From: Theocolax elegans
Lineage: Eukaryota; Arthropoda; Insecta; Hymenoptera; Cerocephalidae
Assembly: GCA_026168455.1 (NCBI GenBank)
Contig: CM047425.1
Coordinates: 9,956,001-10,020,000 of the forward strand
Direction of reading: 5' to 3'
Length of the DNA: 64,000 bases
Below, in pieces: positions 35,167 to 46,224 of this stretch. The notes beneath the pieces are model-generated. The model ran no database searches. It saw nothing but the letters and a program-made list of their open reading frames with translations, and was not told the origin of the DNA. The translations under genes were made by a program, and so were the position numbers. How positions within the stretch are numbered: the stretch's first letter is position 1; the number at the start of each line of letters is the position of its first letter.

Positions 35167-36120
35167 GTCCTTAAAGGGACAAGTCAGTAAAAGTTAAAAT
35201 AAGCAAATTATGTTATTATTAAGTTTTATTTAATTTTTTTGGCCAAATTATTTATAACATAACTATTTCAATTAATTATGAGACTCCTTACTATAATTTT
35301 TTTTCCATAATGAAGTTACCGCAGGATATCTCAGGAACCATTTCATCGAATAAGCTGAAATTTTAACAGTAACATTTAAATATGTGATTTAAATCTACTT
35401 AAATGGAATAGAATTTCAATAATTTAAATCCGTTTGATTCAGAAAAAAGACCGTAAATGCCTTTAAAATAGACTCATCACCGAATGCTAAATAGAATTTC
35501 AATAAGTCTAAGTGTTTATATAAAAAAATTTTTTTTTATTTTTTTATTTTAACGTCGCTCTTTTAATGCTCCCAAACCGGTGCTAATCAGCGACGGAGGT
35601 CATACGATGTCTTGGTGAAGAAAGTAGTTGTTGAAAATACATTCGCCAGTGGTGCTTGTATCAATCGGCCGGAGCCGGGAATCGAACCTGGGACCTCCAG
35701 ATTACGAGCCCGACGCCCTACCGACCGAGCCATCGCAGGCCTCATAAAAAAAATTATTTAGCTGTTTTTTTATATAATTTTTCAATTTTATTATTATAAT
35801 GTTAACACAGTCTGTTCCGCTCAAATGGATTAAAGTCATATTTAAAAGTTGCTGTTAAAATTTCAGCCTATTCGATAAAGTGGTTCGTGAGATATCCTGT
35901 CGTAAGTCTATGGAAAAAAATCCGAGTACAGAGTATTATAATTAATTAAAATACTTATCTTACATATAAATTGGCCAAAAAAATTTTAAATAAAAGTTAA
36001 TAATAATATAATTTGTTTAAAAGCTTAAGAATTGTTTTCAATTGTTATAAAAAAATTATTAAATGGTAATATTGAATAGTTTTTATTTCAATTTTAACAC
36101 TGGATCGTCTCCCTTAAGGA
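35167..36120. mobile_element. Fold-back element family C, interrupted by a SINE
   Basis: The left arm begins TCCTTAAAGGGAC near 35,168; the right arm ends TCCCTTAAGGA near 36,120. Inside, paired words such as GATATCTCAGGAACCA (35,327) and TGGTTCGTGAGATATC (35,880), and TTTGGCCAAATTAT and ATAAATTGGCCAAAAA, show two arms of about 0.35-0.4 kb. The central part is occupied by a SINE. A relic of the right arm is at 63,560-63,885. No coding frame. Confidence 0.7.
35531..35743 (-). mobile_element. tRNA-derived SINE, complete, about 0.21 kb
   Basis: On the minus strand it starts with a tRNA-related head (GCCTGCGATGGCTCGGTCGG, A box) and a B box GGTTCGATTCC. The region corresponding to the anticodon loop reads CTCGTAA, close to an elongator Met-type arm. 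It has a roughly 100-bp unrelated body and ends in an A/T-rich tail. Flanks ATAAAAAAATT (35,520-35,530) and ATAAAAAAAATT (35,744-35,755) are an 11-12-bp target duplication differing by one A. The tail and duplication support LINE-mediated insertion into family C. Confidence 0.85.
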
Positions 36121-36980
36121 TTACTGAAGTCTCTGAACACGATTCTGTCATCAAAATGAAAATTCAACATGGCGGATCCTAAATAGCTGCTATGAACCGC
36201 CTATGTTTTATTTAATTACAATTTTTTCATTTGATTTTTATAAAAATACATATGATTTACCTGTTTTCGTTCTATTTTTTATTCAATTCTTCATATTTTT
36301 TGAATTCCCGAACATGATTGCGAAACTTATGAGATGCGGTTTCAAAAAATTCAGAATAGCAGAGTAAATTATAACGATATATACAATCATTATTATTATT
36401 GTTAAAATTATAATAATTTCTAGAATTACAGAAACTATTTTGAATATTTTTTATTCTAGATATGTTCTTAGTGATTATTTTAAACACTATTCTTGAAGCA
36501 CATTGAATTTTTAAATAGAGAAACCATGTTCGATCCGTCATTTTGATTTTTGAAATTTTTACTTCAGAATCGTATTTAGCAACCCGAAAACCTACATAAA
36601 ACCATTTTTAAAGCTTAGTCATTTTTCTAAACATAATTAAAAACAATTTATTATTTTGTTCCATGCGAATTTCTGTGCCGGCCGTAATGACGCCTTGAAA
36701 CGTAATGCCGCGACCCGCTAAAAACCCAAATTTACTTTTAATAGAAAAAACTGGGCTTTCAAAATTTCTCAAATCCTGATCCTCTAAAAGTTAACGATTC
36801 CTTCCTTTCGTTACAAATATTACTCTTTTTTTATCCATTAAAATTTCACAATTTTCCGTTGAAATATAATATTCACAAATATTCCTTTCCAAATAATTAT
36901 ATTTGCAATTTAAAGAAAAAAAATCCGAGTGTCATTTAATTCTAAGAGGGTTAGACGAGAAAAGAGCTTCCCCACAGGAT
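36121..36980. other. AT-rich DNA, small GC-richer patch near 36,670-36,725
   Basis: No gene. The patch near 36,670 contains GCCGGCC and several CG dinucleotides but no coding or structural signal. The 89-codon minus-strand frame at 36,272-36,541 is Asn-rich, from an (ATT)n-like tract. Confidence 0.35.
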
Positions 36981-37390
36981 GTTTTAAACCACAACGATTC
37001 ACTAGTAAATCCTCGTCACTTTGACGAGTGTCACATGAATAAATAATAATAATAATAATAATAATAAAAAGTGAGGGAGAATAAGGAAGTGGATGGAGAA
37101 GGGACAAAAAAGGGGTTAAGAAAAACGGAGGCTATATACGTATAGATGCGGGGGTGGTATATATATATGAGAGGAATATCGTCGAGGTGATATATAGACG
37201 GATTTTTCTTTTGCGATAATGGCAGGCCTGGGTCAATTTAGACTTCAAAGGAGTTTCTTCTTCTAAGGATATAGAGAGAGATGGTAAAAAAAGGGACGAG
37301 TGTGAACCTTCTTCGCGCTTTCTACGGTTATCGACTATGTATTTTCGTGTATATATAGAGACGAATCGTGTAAAAAGTGGGCGATATAAA
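36981..37390. other. Complex island with (AAT)n tract
   Basis: (AAT)n at about 37,041-37,066 is followed by purine-rich and CG-containing DNA to 37,380, with short TATATA runs. No gene. Island-series member. Confidence 0.35.
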
Positions 37391-38240
37391 AAAAATAAAT
37401 TTTTATGAGGTTGGTATTGTTTGTTGTTTGTGGGATTTTTAGGATTGTTTGATGAATTTAATTTTCGCAGCTACCTTTCTTTAAATAATAAAATGGAATT
37501 GATTTTTGGTGTATTGGTGAAGTTTGGTTTATTCGTTAGATTAAATTTCTTTTGTAAATTAGTAACCTAATCTAACCTAATTCTAATTTAACCTCTAAAA
37601 TTTAAAAAAATAAGAAGGTTAATATAAACTTACTTATTTTTTTATGGAAAAACGGATTGTATGATAAAAGTCCGGCAATGTGTGTTTATATTATGTTATT
37701 AATCTAAAACATATATAATATTAAACATTATCAAAAAAATCTTTGTAAACATTTTGGTTTTCTACTTATAGATTTGTGTCAATTAGAAATGATGTGCAAT
37801 TTTATAGATTAGAATATAAACTAAAACGATTAATGTGTAACAAATTAATATCATATGTTTTACATCCTACATATGTCGGTACCTTCTTTTTGTCTGAAAC
37901 TGGTTGTTTTACCAAAAATTGAATGACAATAGATCTAGGTGTTCTTTATCTATTATTCGAGCGATTTTCAATACATAAAAAATTACAGTGACAATACTGT
38001 AAAAATTATAAACTTTAGACCTATTGTGTCGGTCTTTTTATTTTTCTAAAGTAGCTTTGTGTACTTTATGTTCCTACATCGGTACTAATCATCGATTTAG
38101 GTTACACAATGTTTTTTTACTTTTCTGTTGATTTTTATTTAACTTTATACCAACTTACCTTTATCATATTAATTGTTAATTCTATAAAAAATAATAATAA
38201 AAAATAAAAACATTGATAATAGATCTATGAGTTCTTTATC
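37391..38240. other. AT-rich DNA; TAACCTAATCTAACCTAATT cluster near 37,561
   Basis: A short cluster of AACCTAA-type words in minus orientation lies near 37,561-37,600, the only place with more than two adjacent TTAGG-like words (imperfect). A GTGACA repeat word is near 37,987. No gene. Confidence 0.4.
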
Positions 38241-38653
38241 CATAATTTGAGAGAGGTATTCTACAGTTTAGCTAACCATCGGGTTTATACGGGAATCCGT
38301 GAAAGCGGAAGTTTTAAAGTGGTCCCAAAGTGTCATTGTGTCGTATTTTCTTTCCTCTTTCTTTCTCTATCACTCTCTTGCACACATGCATATATAGTCG
38401 ATCCCTCACACAAAGACACATTTCTTATGTACCTATATATATTTTTTCTCTCTTCGTTTCTACACGTGTACGTATAGATATACGTATAGCGAAGAAAAGA
38501 AAAAAAGCTCACTTTTTTTTATCGTCCTTGCGTCTGTAAGATCGCGTATATATCGATAAACTATAACGAGACAAATGGGTGAGAAGGCGAGTTGACCCTT
38601 ATCGGGTTCGAGACTTTTTATTTATTTAATTTTTTTTCGTCAACTTCTTTGCG

Positions 38654-38685
<32 letters not shown>

Positions 38686-38970
38686 TACTCTCTTTTCGTG
38701 AAGCGTTGGCCAAAAGCGATGCAAGATAAGAAAGTTACGTGTTTCTCCTTCGTTCCGGCTCATTCCTTTTGTTTTATACGCGACGATTCTCTTTTTTTCT
38801 TTCTTTCGCAGCGCAGTCGGCGGAGAGTAGTATAAGTTGCACAAGTTTTTTAACGTTTCTCCTTGATTTTTCACGGGACGTCGTGTGCTGTGAATTTTTT
38901 TTTAGGTTAATTAATTGTGGTGGAGTTGTGAACGGACGTTTACCTATTATTTCCGAATGGATAATAATTT
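38241..38970. other. Complex island with (CT)n tract
   Basis: A GC-richer stretch with CACACA near 38,380-38,416 and (CT)n at about 38,658-38,684. Frames on both strands of up to 82 codons are Ser/Phe/Leu/Arg/Glu-rich read-through of the pyrimidine tract. Not called as genes. Confidence 0.35.
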
Positions 38971-39171
38971 CTTTGTAGAGTATCTTGATGCTGATTTTTT
39001 ATGTAATTATGGATTCATTATTGCGAATCGTTATCGTGAAAATGAATTTGTCTGATTGAAAGAAAAAATTATTATTTTTCGAATCTAAAGTAAGGCAAAA
39101 AATCTTTATTGATTTCTTGTTCCAATTAGTTTATTTTTCGTAATAGAAAATTATTTTTAATTTTTTTTCGT

Positions 39172-39399
39172 TGTAAACGAAAGGGCCATTGAAATCTTTA
39201 ATATTTTTAGTTTTTTAATGGAGATATAGATAGTCGAAAAATTTGATTTCAATAAAAATTTAAGATTACAAAAGCTAATTTTGGTAGAAACGCTAACTTT
39301 TTGCTATGTTTTCGTATATTTTCATTGAAAACAAATTTTTTGACTATCTACCAATGAAAAATAAAAAGTACATCATTTAATGACACTTTCGTTTGCAAA
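39172..39399. mobile_element. Hairpin (inverted-repeat) MITE, about 0.23 kb
   Basis: The left arm starts GTAAACGAAAG near 39,174 and continues through TAGATAGTCGAAAAATTTG; the right arm mirrors this as CAAATTTTTTGACTATCTA and ends CTTTCGTTTGC near 39,399. Arms of about 85 bp have scattered mismatches, so it is older than the 33.5-kb hairpin. No coding. Confidence 0.65.
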
Positions 39400-41260
39400 C
39401 TGAAGAATTAAAACAAATTTTATAGGTATGAAATCAAATAATTAATCAAAGCAAGACAGCAATAATTTTTTAGCTTTATCGGATTAAAAAAATCATAAGT
39501 ATTTGTATCAATGAGTTAGATGAATTCTTCTGACAAATTTAAAAAAATGGATTCAAAACCAGATAGAAAAAAATCAGCATATTTATAATGGTAAGTTACG
39601 ATTTATGCATCAAATAAGAACTACAAAATCGAAAAAATATTTCCTCCGTTTAGACGTTAATGGGTTTATTAATTATACGATTATCCGGAGTATATAATTG
39701 AAATATTGTGTTTTCTATTATATCACTGTGAATTATAGGAATACTTTTGTTTGTTATTCTTCTTGAACAGTGTTTGACGATAATATGCTGTTTTATCTTT
39801 AATAATAATTTGTTCTATGATTTTTTTGGATCTCGTTCAGATTCCAATAATAAGAATACTAATATGAAATTAATAATTTTGTTAATGATTTTTCTTAGAA
39901 AAATTAATTCATCCGAAATCGAATTTTCCCAAAGGGTAATCTAAGTATGAACCTTAATTCTTACATTAATTTTGCTAATATTTATAACCTACTTTTTAAA
40001 AAAAATATTTATGTAATAAAAGCAAAATTTTCTATTCAACATAGTTAAAATGAGTCGATAAACAGAGTACAGACCAGTAAAGTTCAATAGCGGCGTGATA
40101 GTTCTCGGGTCGATTAAGAGATGGCGCAAGTAGTCGCTATAGCAACGTTTCACTGCCGCGTGATGTTTATATGCGGATGCACTGCACATTTTGAGATACA
40201 AATATAAAGCAACAGTAAAATAAATACGAATATACAGTTAAAAAGAAGTTAAAACTTAATTTAATTAAAAAAAAAATAGGAAATATTCATGTGAACGTTG
40301 AAACATCAACTTGATTCATATATATCTTGCAATCTTGCAATGGCGATTTATACCGCAGAATATGTTAGAGAAAACAATTGAAAAAAAAATCAAAATTACA
40401 TTTGAATTGAGTTATTTTTGAAAATTAAGATTATGTTTCTAGTCTTTATGTTCTATAGATTGATTAAAATAAAATTAAGATTCCATACTGATTTCTCAGA
40501 TGTCGTACGTCTCTAAAAGAGTAATTTAAAAATTACAGTGACAGGATAGTTAAAATTCTGATTTTACAGGTTAATCAGATAAAAATGATTTTTTGTTGAT
40601 AATTTTTCATAAAAGAAAATTATATGATCAGTAATTAATTACATCATTAAAAATTACCAACAATTGTGAAACAATTGTGATGATTTCGCAACGAATATTA
40701 TGATTTTTGGCTTAATTTTCAATCCGTCGCAGTAATTTTTATATAAAACAATTTTTTTTTGTATTAGAGATAATAAACCTGAGACATTTGATTGTCAATT
40801 ACGGCGACAGCACAGTAAAGAAGGAAATTCATAAAGAAAATTAAACATTACCGTGACCAATAAAAATTATAAATCTTAGATTTATTTTTGTTAATCAGCG
40901 AATTTTGTTACCGCTTCATTAAAAAATAATAAACATGAGACAGTCGTGTAGTAACTTAAAAATGACCGTGACAGCGCAATAAAAATTGTGATAAATGCCT
41001 TACAAATATTATGATTTGTTTTAAATTAATTTTTATCAATTACCTGATAAATAAGCTATCACAGTAAGTTTTTCTTAGAAAGTGCTCTTTCTGAGTAATT
41101 AAATATGAGTTAAAAAATTTTAATTAAACATGTAACTTACTTAAAAATTGCTTAAAAATTATGACTTACCGATCATTTCTCAGTAATTGTTCTACAATAA
41201 ACGATCAATTAAAAATTCGATAACAAAAAAAGCAATCACTGGATTAAAAATTTTCATCTT
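39400..41260. other. AT-rich DNA with GTGACAG-type repeats and a small GC-richer patch
   Basis: Words such as AATTACAGTGACAGGATAGT (40,535), CGGCGACAGCACAGTAAAG (40,803), TTACCGTGACC (40,849) and GACCGTGACAGCGCAATAA (40,968) recur and match inverted relatives at 30.9-31.4 kb. A GC-richer patch at about 40,060-40,200 shows no coding or RNA signature. Confidence 0.35.
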
Positions 41261-41645
41261 TCTCTCATGAACAAACAACGTTTCACCGGAAGAAATTTAG
41301 AGACAAGTTTTACGTAATAGTGACCCAGATAGTACATATATATTTACCACAAAAAAAATCGAAGGTAATGCAGAATATCGATGCAACGATCGTAAAGTAT
41401 TTGATTTGTTGGAAACTCCTATATACATTCGGGCATTATTTTACTATTCAGTATGTGTGTGATCAGATCTCAATTCACCATACCGTTCACGTACTTACTT
41501 CAATGTACGTTTATTCGTGTGTATATGTATACGTGTATATAAAACCGAGAAGAATGAGAATACGTGCCGATATATATCGTCGTCGCCGAATCTTTAATTT
41601 GAATATTTTATATTTTTTTTTCATTTTTAATATATTTTAAAATTA
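41261..41645. other. Complex island
   Basis: Mixed, slightly GC-richer DNA with CG dinucleotides. It contains a 106-codon plus-strand frame (41,320-41,640) with no recognisable domain and a Phe/Ile-rich end. Such a length can occur by chance here, so coding is not supported. Confidence 0.25.
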
Positions 41646-41869
41646 TTATTTTTCGACAAACCGTTGAATAACTGAATTTTTACAATCGGAAGATATGGGT
41701 GTGTGTATGTGCTTATAAAACATTCAACGGATCAATCTTTAATGGGAAACGATAAACCGATCGAAATTTAATATTCATGAAGTGCCACGCTGCGTTATGT
41801 AAGAATAGAATATTTTACGATATCGTAAAATTTGTTCGATTGTCAGAAAAATAATGAACTTTATGTTAC

Positions 41870-42750
41870 AGGTTGGTTAATTTTAAAAGTGAACGTTACA
41901 AAATTATTTTCAAGTTTATGTTCGAAATTCGTTAATCAACGCGAGGTTAGAAATGAATAAAGTTCATTGGAACTTTGGTTTTAATGTGAGGTTGGATAAA
42001 TTAGATTTGATAATTGTTAATCAACGCAAGGTTAGTAAATTCATGAAATTGATTTATGGTATATTAATTAATGTGAAGTTGGAATATTAAAGAAGTTAAT
42101 TTGAAGTTTTTTAATTAATATTATGTTAGAGAAAAATGGAAGTATATTAATTAATGTATGTTAGATAATTCATGAAATTTATCCGACACTAACTAATAAG
42201 TACGAGGTTAGTAATATAATTAAGTTGATTAAACTAATGCAATGTTCGAAAATTAATGTTTTCAAACTTTTTGATTAATGTATGGATAATAAATGATTAA
42301 GGTTAATTCAGGTTTAATTAATGTGATGATATATTTAATGTAAGGTTAGAAAATTAAGTTAACTAAAGGATAATTAACTCGCAACAGTTAATTAGTGAAG
42401 TTGATTTGGTGCTTATTAATTAAAGTAAAGTTCGATAATTATTAAAGTTGATTCAATAGTTATTAATTATTGTGCGGTTAGAAAATCAATGAAGTTGATT
42501 TAAGACTAACTAATTTGTATGAGGTTAGAAAATTAATGACTCATTCATTATTAATGAATTAATGCGACAATGAACAATTAATAGTCAGTGAGGTGATGCA
42601 ATGTTAGAAAATTAATAATATTTCTAAGCTTATTTATTATTATTATTATTTTAATGATAAAATATCAATTAAGTTATTGCTGTTAATGATAATTATAATT
42701 CCTGTTAATTTTCTGTTAACTTCGTTAGCTCGAGGTTTAATATTATATAT
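41870..42750 (+). repeat. Degenerate minisatellite with GAGGTTAGAAAATTAATGAAG units
   Basis: Units of roughly 50-80 bases, each with a GAGGTTAG or derived word followed by AAATTAAT, GAAGTTGATT and TTAATTAATG, recur more than ten times in plus orientation (for example near 41,943, 41,979, 42,029, 42,183, 42,475, 42,522 and 42,751). The array continues into the start of the triplicated region and probably helped cause the rearrangement. Confidence 0.6.
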
Positions 42751-44836
42751 GAGGTTAGAAAATTAATGAAGTTGACTCAAGATTTATTAATTTATATGAG
42801 GTTAGAAAATTAATTAAACTTATTTGAGTTCATTGAATTAATTAGTATATACACTAACTGAAGTTAATTTGAGGTTATTTTTTTATTTATAAAGTAAGAA
42901 TTGAGTACTAATTTTAATGCTCCATTGACACGTGATAAAGAGAACAACAGCTGTGAGACTTCCATTAAAAAGAGAACCAGGAGGTGTTACTTTCTTTTCC
43001 TTCGTTAACAAAAAGAAAAAAAACACGTGTTGGTTTTATATGCGAAAATTTTAGTTAGGGAATGATTGATGTTAGCGTCCACACTTATAAATCCTTTATA
43101 TAAATTCATGGGATGTTTGCGTTACAGGTGCCTGCAGAGATACTTCCAAGAATTTGGATGCGTCTTTTTTCGGCGTTTGTTACCTCTCCAGGAAAGTAGC
43201 AGCTGGTTGAAAAAAATACCAACTGCTTCGTGTACGATGTCCTTTGCATGTACACATTATTTACATCGAAGGTGGACTCCTGATTAAGAATAAGATGGAG
43301 AAAAAAGGAACGAAAAGGGAGTTCAAAGTTTTAGAAAATAAAGAAGCTTGTATTGTGATATGAAATATAATATTTGGTAATGTTTAAGATAAATCGTCAA
43401 AGTTTCAGTAGTAAACGGTTACTTATTATATTTGTGAAAGGAATTTTCAAACACTGACAATTCAGTTGTTATGAAGTGAATATTTACTGTTTATGTCTGA
43501 AAATTTGGATGCCGATGAATGCGAAGTGATGTGCAACTATTTTATTCGGAAAATTCACTATTTCACAGTGTCTATAAATATTATAGAGTGATATTTTACT
43601 ATTTGAAAGTGTCGGTCAACAATAATTTTAAAGGGGTAGTCAACTATTTGTTTGTGACAATTTACTATTTCCTAGTGACACTCATAAATTTCATAGAGAC
43701 AGTGAATTATTTGATGGGTAATGTTGATTGAATTGAGAAATGAATACTCAGTAATCAGTTACATTGACTGACTTTTCACCGCATATTTATCAAACATTTA
43801 CTAATCTACAATTATACAGAGCATAGATCCAAATAGTGAACAATCCATCACCACGAAAAAGTCAAAACGTCAAAAGCATCAGTATCACTTTCACACCTCG
43901 AATGGAAAGATTCATTCAACTCACTCTTTACCAACCAAACACTATATATGTTACATACAAGACAGGTCAAAAAAAGAAAATAAATAAATTCCTTCTTCCT
44001 CTCATCCTTCTGAAAAATATCCCTTAGTCTCCGTATAGAAGTCGAGCTCCTTAGCATTCGACGAAACAATGGGCCTATATATCCTCGGCGGCACATGCGT
44101 GCGAAATCGTATTAATTTATCGCGGTGCAATTACAACGAGCCATACATTAGGGACGCGATCCTTGAAATGCCGCAGCCGACGCCTCCGACGACGACGACG
44201 AGTTTAAGAACAGCAGGCAGAGGTATATAGTTGTGTCCTTTTTTTGGGAAGGGGTCCTTATGTCGGATGGTTTACGAGGCACTACCTTTTAATTAAAAAG
44301 GAAGATGTACCTTTTACCGAAAATATCACATGTGGGTGATGCTAATTGACGTTTATTTGAAAGTGAATTTTTGTGCTTTTTTGGAGAAAGGTGTCTGTTG
44401 TTTGGATTGTTTTTCTTTTATCGGAGAGAGAGTGAAGAATTTTTAGATGGTATTGTTTGTAAATTTTTTATATGTGATTTAATTAGTTGGGTGTTTATGT
44501 TTAAATATATTTGGTTGTTTGTTGTTTGTTAAATTATTAATTGATTTTTTAAATATTAGGTTGTCGGATTGTTTATTGAGTTTTTGGTCATCGTTAGGTA
44601 AACATTTTAATGTTCGGGTTGTTGAAATGATTATCTTTATTAGTCATTTTTGTGTATTGATTTATAATCGTTTTTTTCTTAGTTTCGTTTTGTGCAAATT
44701 TTGATCTGTTTTGGTCGTTTGTTATTTGTTAAATTATTCGTCGATAGTTTGAATATTTGGTTGTTGGATTGTTATTAGTTTTCCTTATTTTTAATCATTT
44801 GGTAATAACTTTTTTAAATGTTCTCTGTTTCTTTTT
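42751..44836 (+). repeat. Direct triplication, copy A (2.09 kb)
   Basis: Begins in the GAGGTTAG minisatellite and ends at TTCTCTGTTTCTTTTT. It contains a 152-bp left part, a 1.39-kb core shared by all three copies, and a 0.54-kb right part shared only with copy C. The core carries the complex island (44,040-44,230) and short frames (73, 70 and 63 codons) that are disrupted by indels between copies, arguing against protein coding. Confidence 0.9.
44040..44230. promoter_or_regulatory. Complex CG-containing island in copy A (candidate regulatory element)
   Basis: Contains CGTATTAATTTATCGCGG, then GTGCAATTACAACGAGCC, GGGACGCGATCC and a (GAC)n run. ATTA/TAAT cores typical of homeodomain sites sit within a high-complexity block that is almost unchanged in all three copies (46,000-46,150 and 47,550-47,700). 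There is no coding frame. A regulatory role is inference from composition and from its constancy relative to the indel-rich surroundings. Confidence 0.3.
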
Positions 44837-46224
44837 GAGTACTAATTTTAATGCTCCATTGACACGTGATAAGAGAACAACAGCTGTGAGACTTCCATTA
44901 AAAAGAGAACCAGGAGGTGTTACTTTCTTTTCCTTCGTTAACAAAAAGAAAAAAAACACGTGTTGGTTTTATATGCGAAAATTTTAGTTAGGGAATGATT
45001 GATGTTAGCGTCCACACTTATAAATCCTTTATATAAATTCATGGGATGTTTGCGTTACAGGTGCCTGCAGAGATACTTCCAAGAATTTGGATGCGTCTTT
45101 TTTTCGGCGTTTGTTACCTCTCCAGGAAAGTAGCAGCTGGTTGAAAAAAACCAACTGCTTCGTGTACGATGTCCTTTGCATGTACACATTATTTACATCG
45201 AAGGTGGACTCCTGATTAAGAATAAGATGGAGAAAAAAGGAACGAAAAGGGAGTTCAAAGTTTTAGAAAATAAAGAAGCTTGTATTGTGATATGAAATAT
45301 AATATTTGGTAATGTTTTAAGATAAATCGTTAAAATTTCGTAGTAAACGGTTACTTATTATATTTGTGAAAGGAATTTTCAAACACTGACAATCCGTTGT
45401 TATGAATTGAATATTTACTGTTTGTCTGAAAATTTGATGCCGATGAATGCGAAGTGATGTGCAACTATTTTATTCGGAAAATTCACTATTTCACAGTGTC
45501 TATAAATATTATAGAGTGATATTTTACTATTTGAAAGTGTCGGTCAACAATAATTTTAAAGGGGTAGTCAACTATTTGTTAATGACAATTTACTATTTCC
45601 TAGTGACACTCATAAATTTCATAGAGACTGAATTATTTGATGGGTAATGTTGATTGAATTGAGAATGAATACTCAGTAATCAGTTACATTGACTGACTTT
45701 TCACCGCATATTTATCAAACATTTACTAATCTACAATTATACAGAGCATAGATCCAAATAGTGAACAATCCATCACCACAAAAAGTCAAAACGTCAAAAG
45801 CATCAGTATCACTTTCACACCTCGAATGGAAAGATTCATTCAACTCACTCTTTACCAACCAAACACTATATATGTTACATACAAGACAGGTCAAAAAAAG
45901 AAATAAATAAATTCCTTCTTCCTCTCATCCTTCTGAAAAATATCCCTTAGTCTCCGTATAGAAGTCGAGCTCCTTAGCAATTCGACGAAACAATGGGCCT
46001 ATATATCCTCGGCGGCACATGCGTGCGAAATCGTATTAATTTATCGCGGTGCAATTACAACGAGCCATACATTAGGGACGCGATCCTTGAAATGCCGCAG
46101 CCGACGCCTCCGACGACGACGACGAGTTTAAGAACAGCAGGCAGAGGTATATAGTTGTGTCCTTTTTTTGGGAAGGGGTCCTTATGTCGGATGGTTTACG
46201 AGGCACTACCTTTTAATTAAAAAG
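44837..46224 (+). repeat. Direct triplication, copy B (core only, 1.39 kb)
   Basis: Begins GAGTACTAATTTTAATGC (matching 42,903 onward) and ends TTAATTAAAAAGGA. It lacks the left 152 bp and the right 0.54 kb of copies A and C. The junction with A lies in a shared TTGAGTAC/TTTTGAG microhomology and the junction with C in a shared GGA/GAGG. Differences from A and C are mainly one- to three-base indels. Confidence 0.9.

Noticed and set aside
35640..35745. Functional tRNA gene at 35.7 kb
   Set aside because: A and B boxes are present, but the sequence continues into a 100-bp body and an A-rich tail with a target duplication, which makes it a SINE.
37561..37600. Telomeric (TTAGG)n array
   Set aside because: Only a few imperfect AACCTAA-type words occur together; this is far short of a telomeric tract and lies in the same context as the dispersed GAGGTTAG words.
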